Positions 17,530 through 17,818 of a DNA stretch of 17,818 bases are shown here, piece after piece. The notes beneath the pieces were generated by a model. That model saw nothing but the letters and a program-made list of their open reading frames with translations. It was not told where the DNA came from and ran no database searches. Both the position numbers and the translations under genes were made by a program. Within the stretch, counting starts at the first letter, position 1. Each line of letters starts with the position of its first letter. The DNA is from a bacterium BMS3Bbin02. Lineage in GTDB: Bacteria; Actinomycetota; Acidimicrobiia; Spongiisociales; UBA5794. Location of the stretch: contig BDTL01000170.1 of assembly GCA_002898115.1 (NCBI GenBank), positions 1-17,818 on the forward strand. The letters run 5' to 3'.

Positions 17530-17818
17530 TTATCACCGCAGGTTTGGATATCGGATCCACATACACCAAGGCACTCCTCCAAAACGAGGACGGCGAAATA
17601 CTCGCCAAGGCGATGCTCCCGACCGGTTTCCGGCTTCAGGAGATCGCACGGACGATCTATGACCGGGTGCTTGAGGAAGCCGGGCTCGGCGAAAACGACA
17701 TTTCATATGTGATCGCCACCGGACCCGGTCGACACCAGGTCGACTTCAAGGACCTCCAGGTCACCGACCTCACGGCGAGTGCCCGCGGCGCATGTGCCCT
17801 ATTCCCCGGAACTCGCAC
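17526..17818 (+). CDS. Second benzoyl-CoA reductase-type ATPase subunit (BcrA/BcrD/HgdC family), truncated by window end
   Basis: Only the first 97 residues are present; the gene runs past the right edge. They match the N-terminal half of the same ATPase family: [13 protein letters not shown] (phosphate-1 loop), [14 protein letters not shown] and [19 protein letters not shown]. The sequence differs clearly from the first ATPase, so the two are distinct subunits of a heterodimer rather than a recent duplicate. The GTG start at 17526 overlaps the previous stop as GTGA and has GGGGGTGATC before it. By order it corresponds to bzdQ. Confidence 0.8.
   Translation, partial: MIITAGLDIGSTYTKALLQNEDGEILAKAMLPTGFRLQEIARTIYDRVLEEAGLGENDISYVIATGPGRHQVDFKDLQVTDLTASARGACALFPGTR

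Overview
The window reads as part of a high-GC bacterial chromosome, most likely an actinomycetote (possibly Acidimicrobiia-like). The grounds are the high GC, frequent GTG starts, compact operons joined by ATGA, GTGA or TAATG overlaps, and a probable leaderless promoter. The lineage is inferred from style only; no rRNA or marker gene is present. Every stretch longer than about 100 bases after position 254 is coding, part of the insertion sequence, or a short regulatory spacer. Positions 1-253 hold nothing I can support.

Layout. (1) 254-5081: a SerB-like HAD phosphatase faces, and overlaps by 4 nt, a minus-strand cluster. In transcription order that cluster is a secreted, membrane-anchored protein, an ArsR-type regulator, and two closely related MFS exporters. 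The regulator's promoter, with a perfect inverted repeat between its -35 and -10 boxes, lies inside the 3' end of the anchored-protein gene. (2) 5166-7548: leucine biosynthesis genes leuC and leuD and a coupled small unknown gene. (3) 7563-8824: a complete IS30-family insertion sequence with perfect 21-bp ends, inserted between two convergent gene ends without damaging either. (4) 8834-10826, minus strand: a glycerophosphodiester phosphodiesterase coupled to an AIM24-family protein, then, beyond a likely terminator, a small repeat protein made of a nearly identical 87-bp tandem duplication. (5) 10892-13477, minus strand: an M1 aminopeptidase. (6) 13507 to the right edge, plus strand: a TetR regulator with a clear promoter and a 22-bp palindromic operator, heading an operon of four oxygen-sensitive iron-sulfur enzyme subunits. 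The last subunit runs off the window.

The most interesting system is region 6. Two different 2-hydroxyacyl-CoA dehydratase/BcrC-BcrB-type subunits are followed by two different HgdC/BcrD-type ATPase subunits, in the order of the Azoarcus bzdNOPQ genes. This is the composition of an ATP-dependent class I benzoyl-CoA reductase, which dearomatises aryl-CoA under anoxic conditions. A single-activator dehydratase system would carry one ATPase gene. The tetR gene is the first cistron, overlaps bzdN by 4 nt, and its operator covers the predicted transcription start, so a self-repressing switch that opens on an acyl- or aryl-CoA signal is a reasonable inference. The exact substrate cannot be read from this window.
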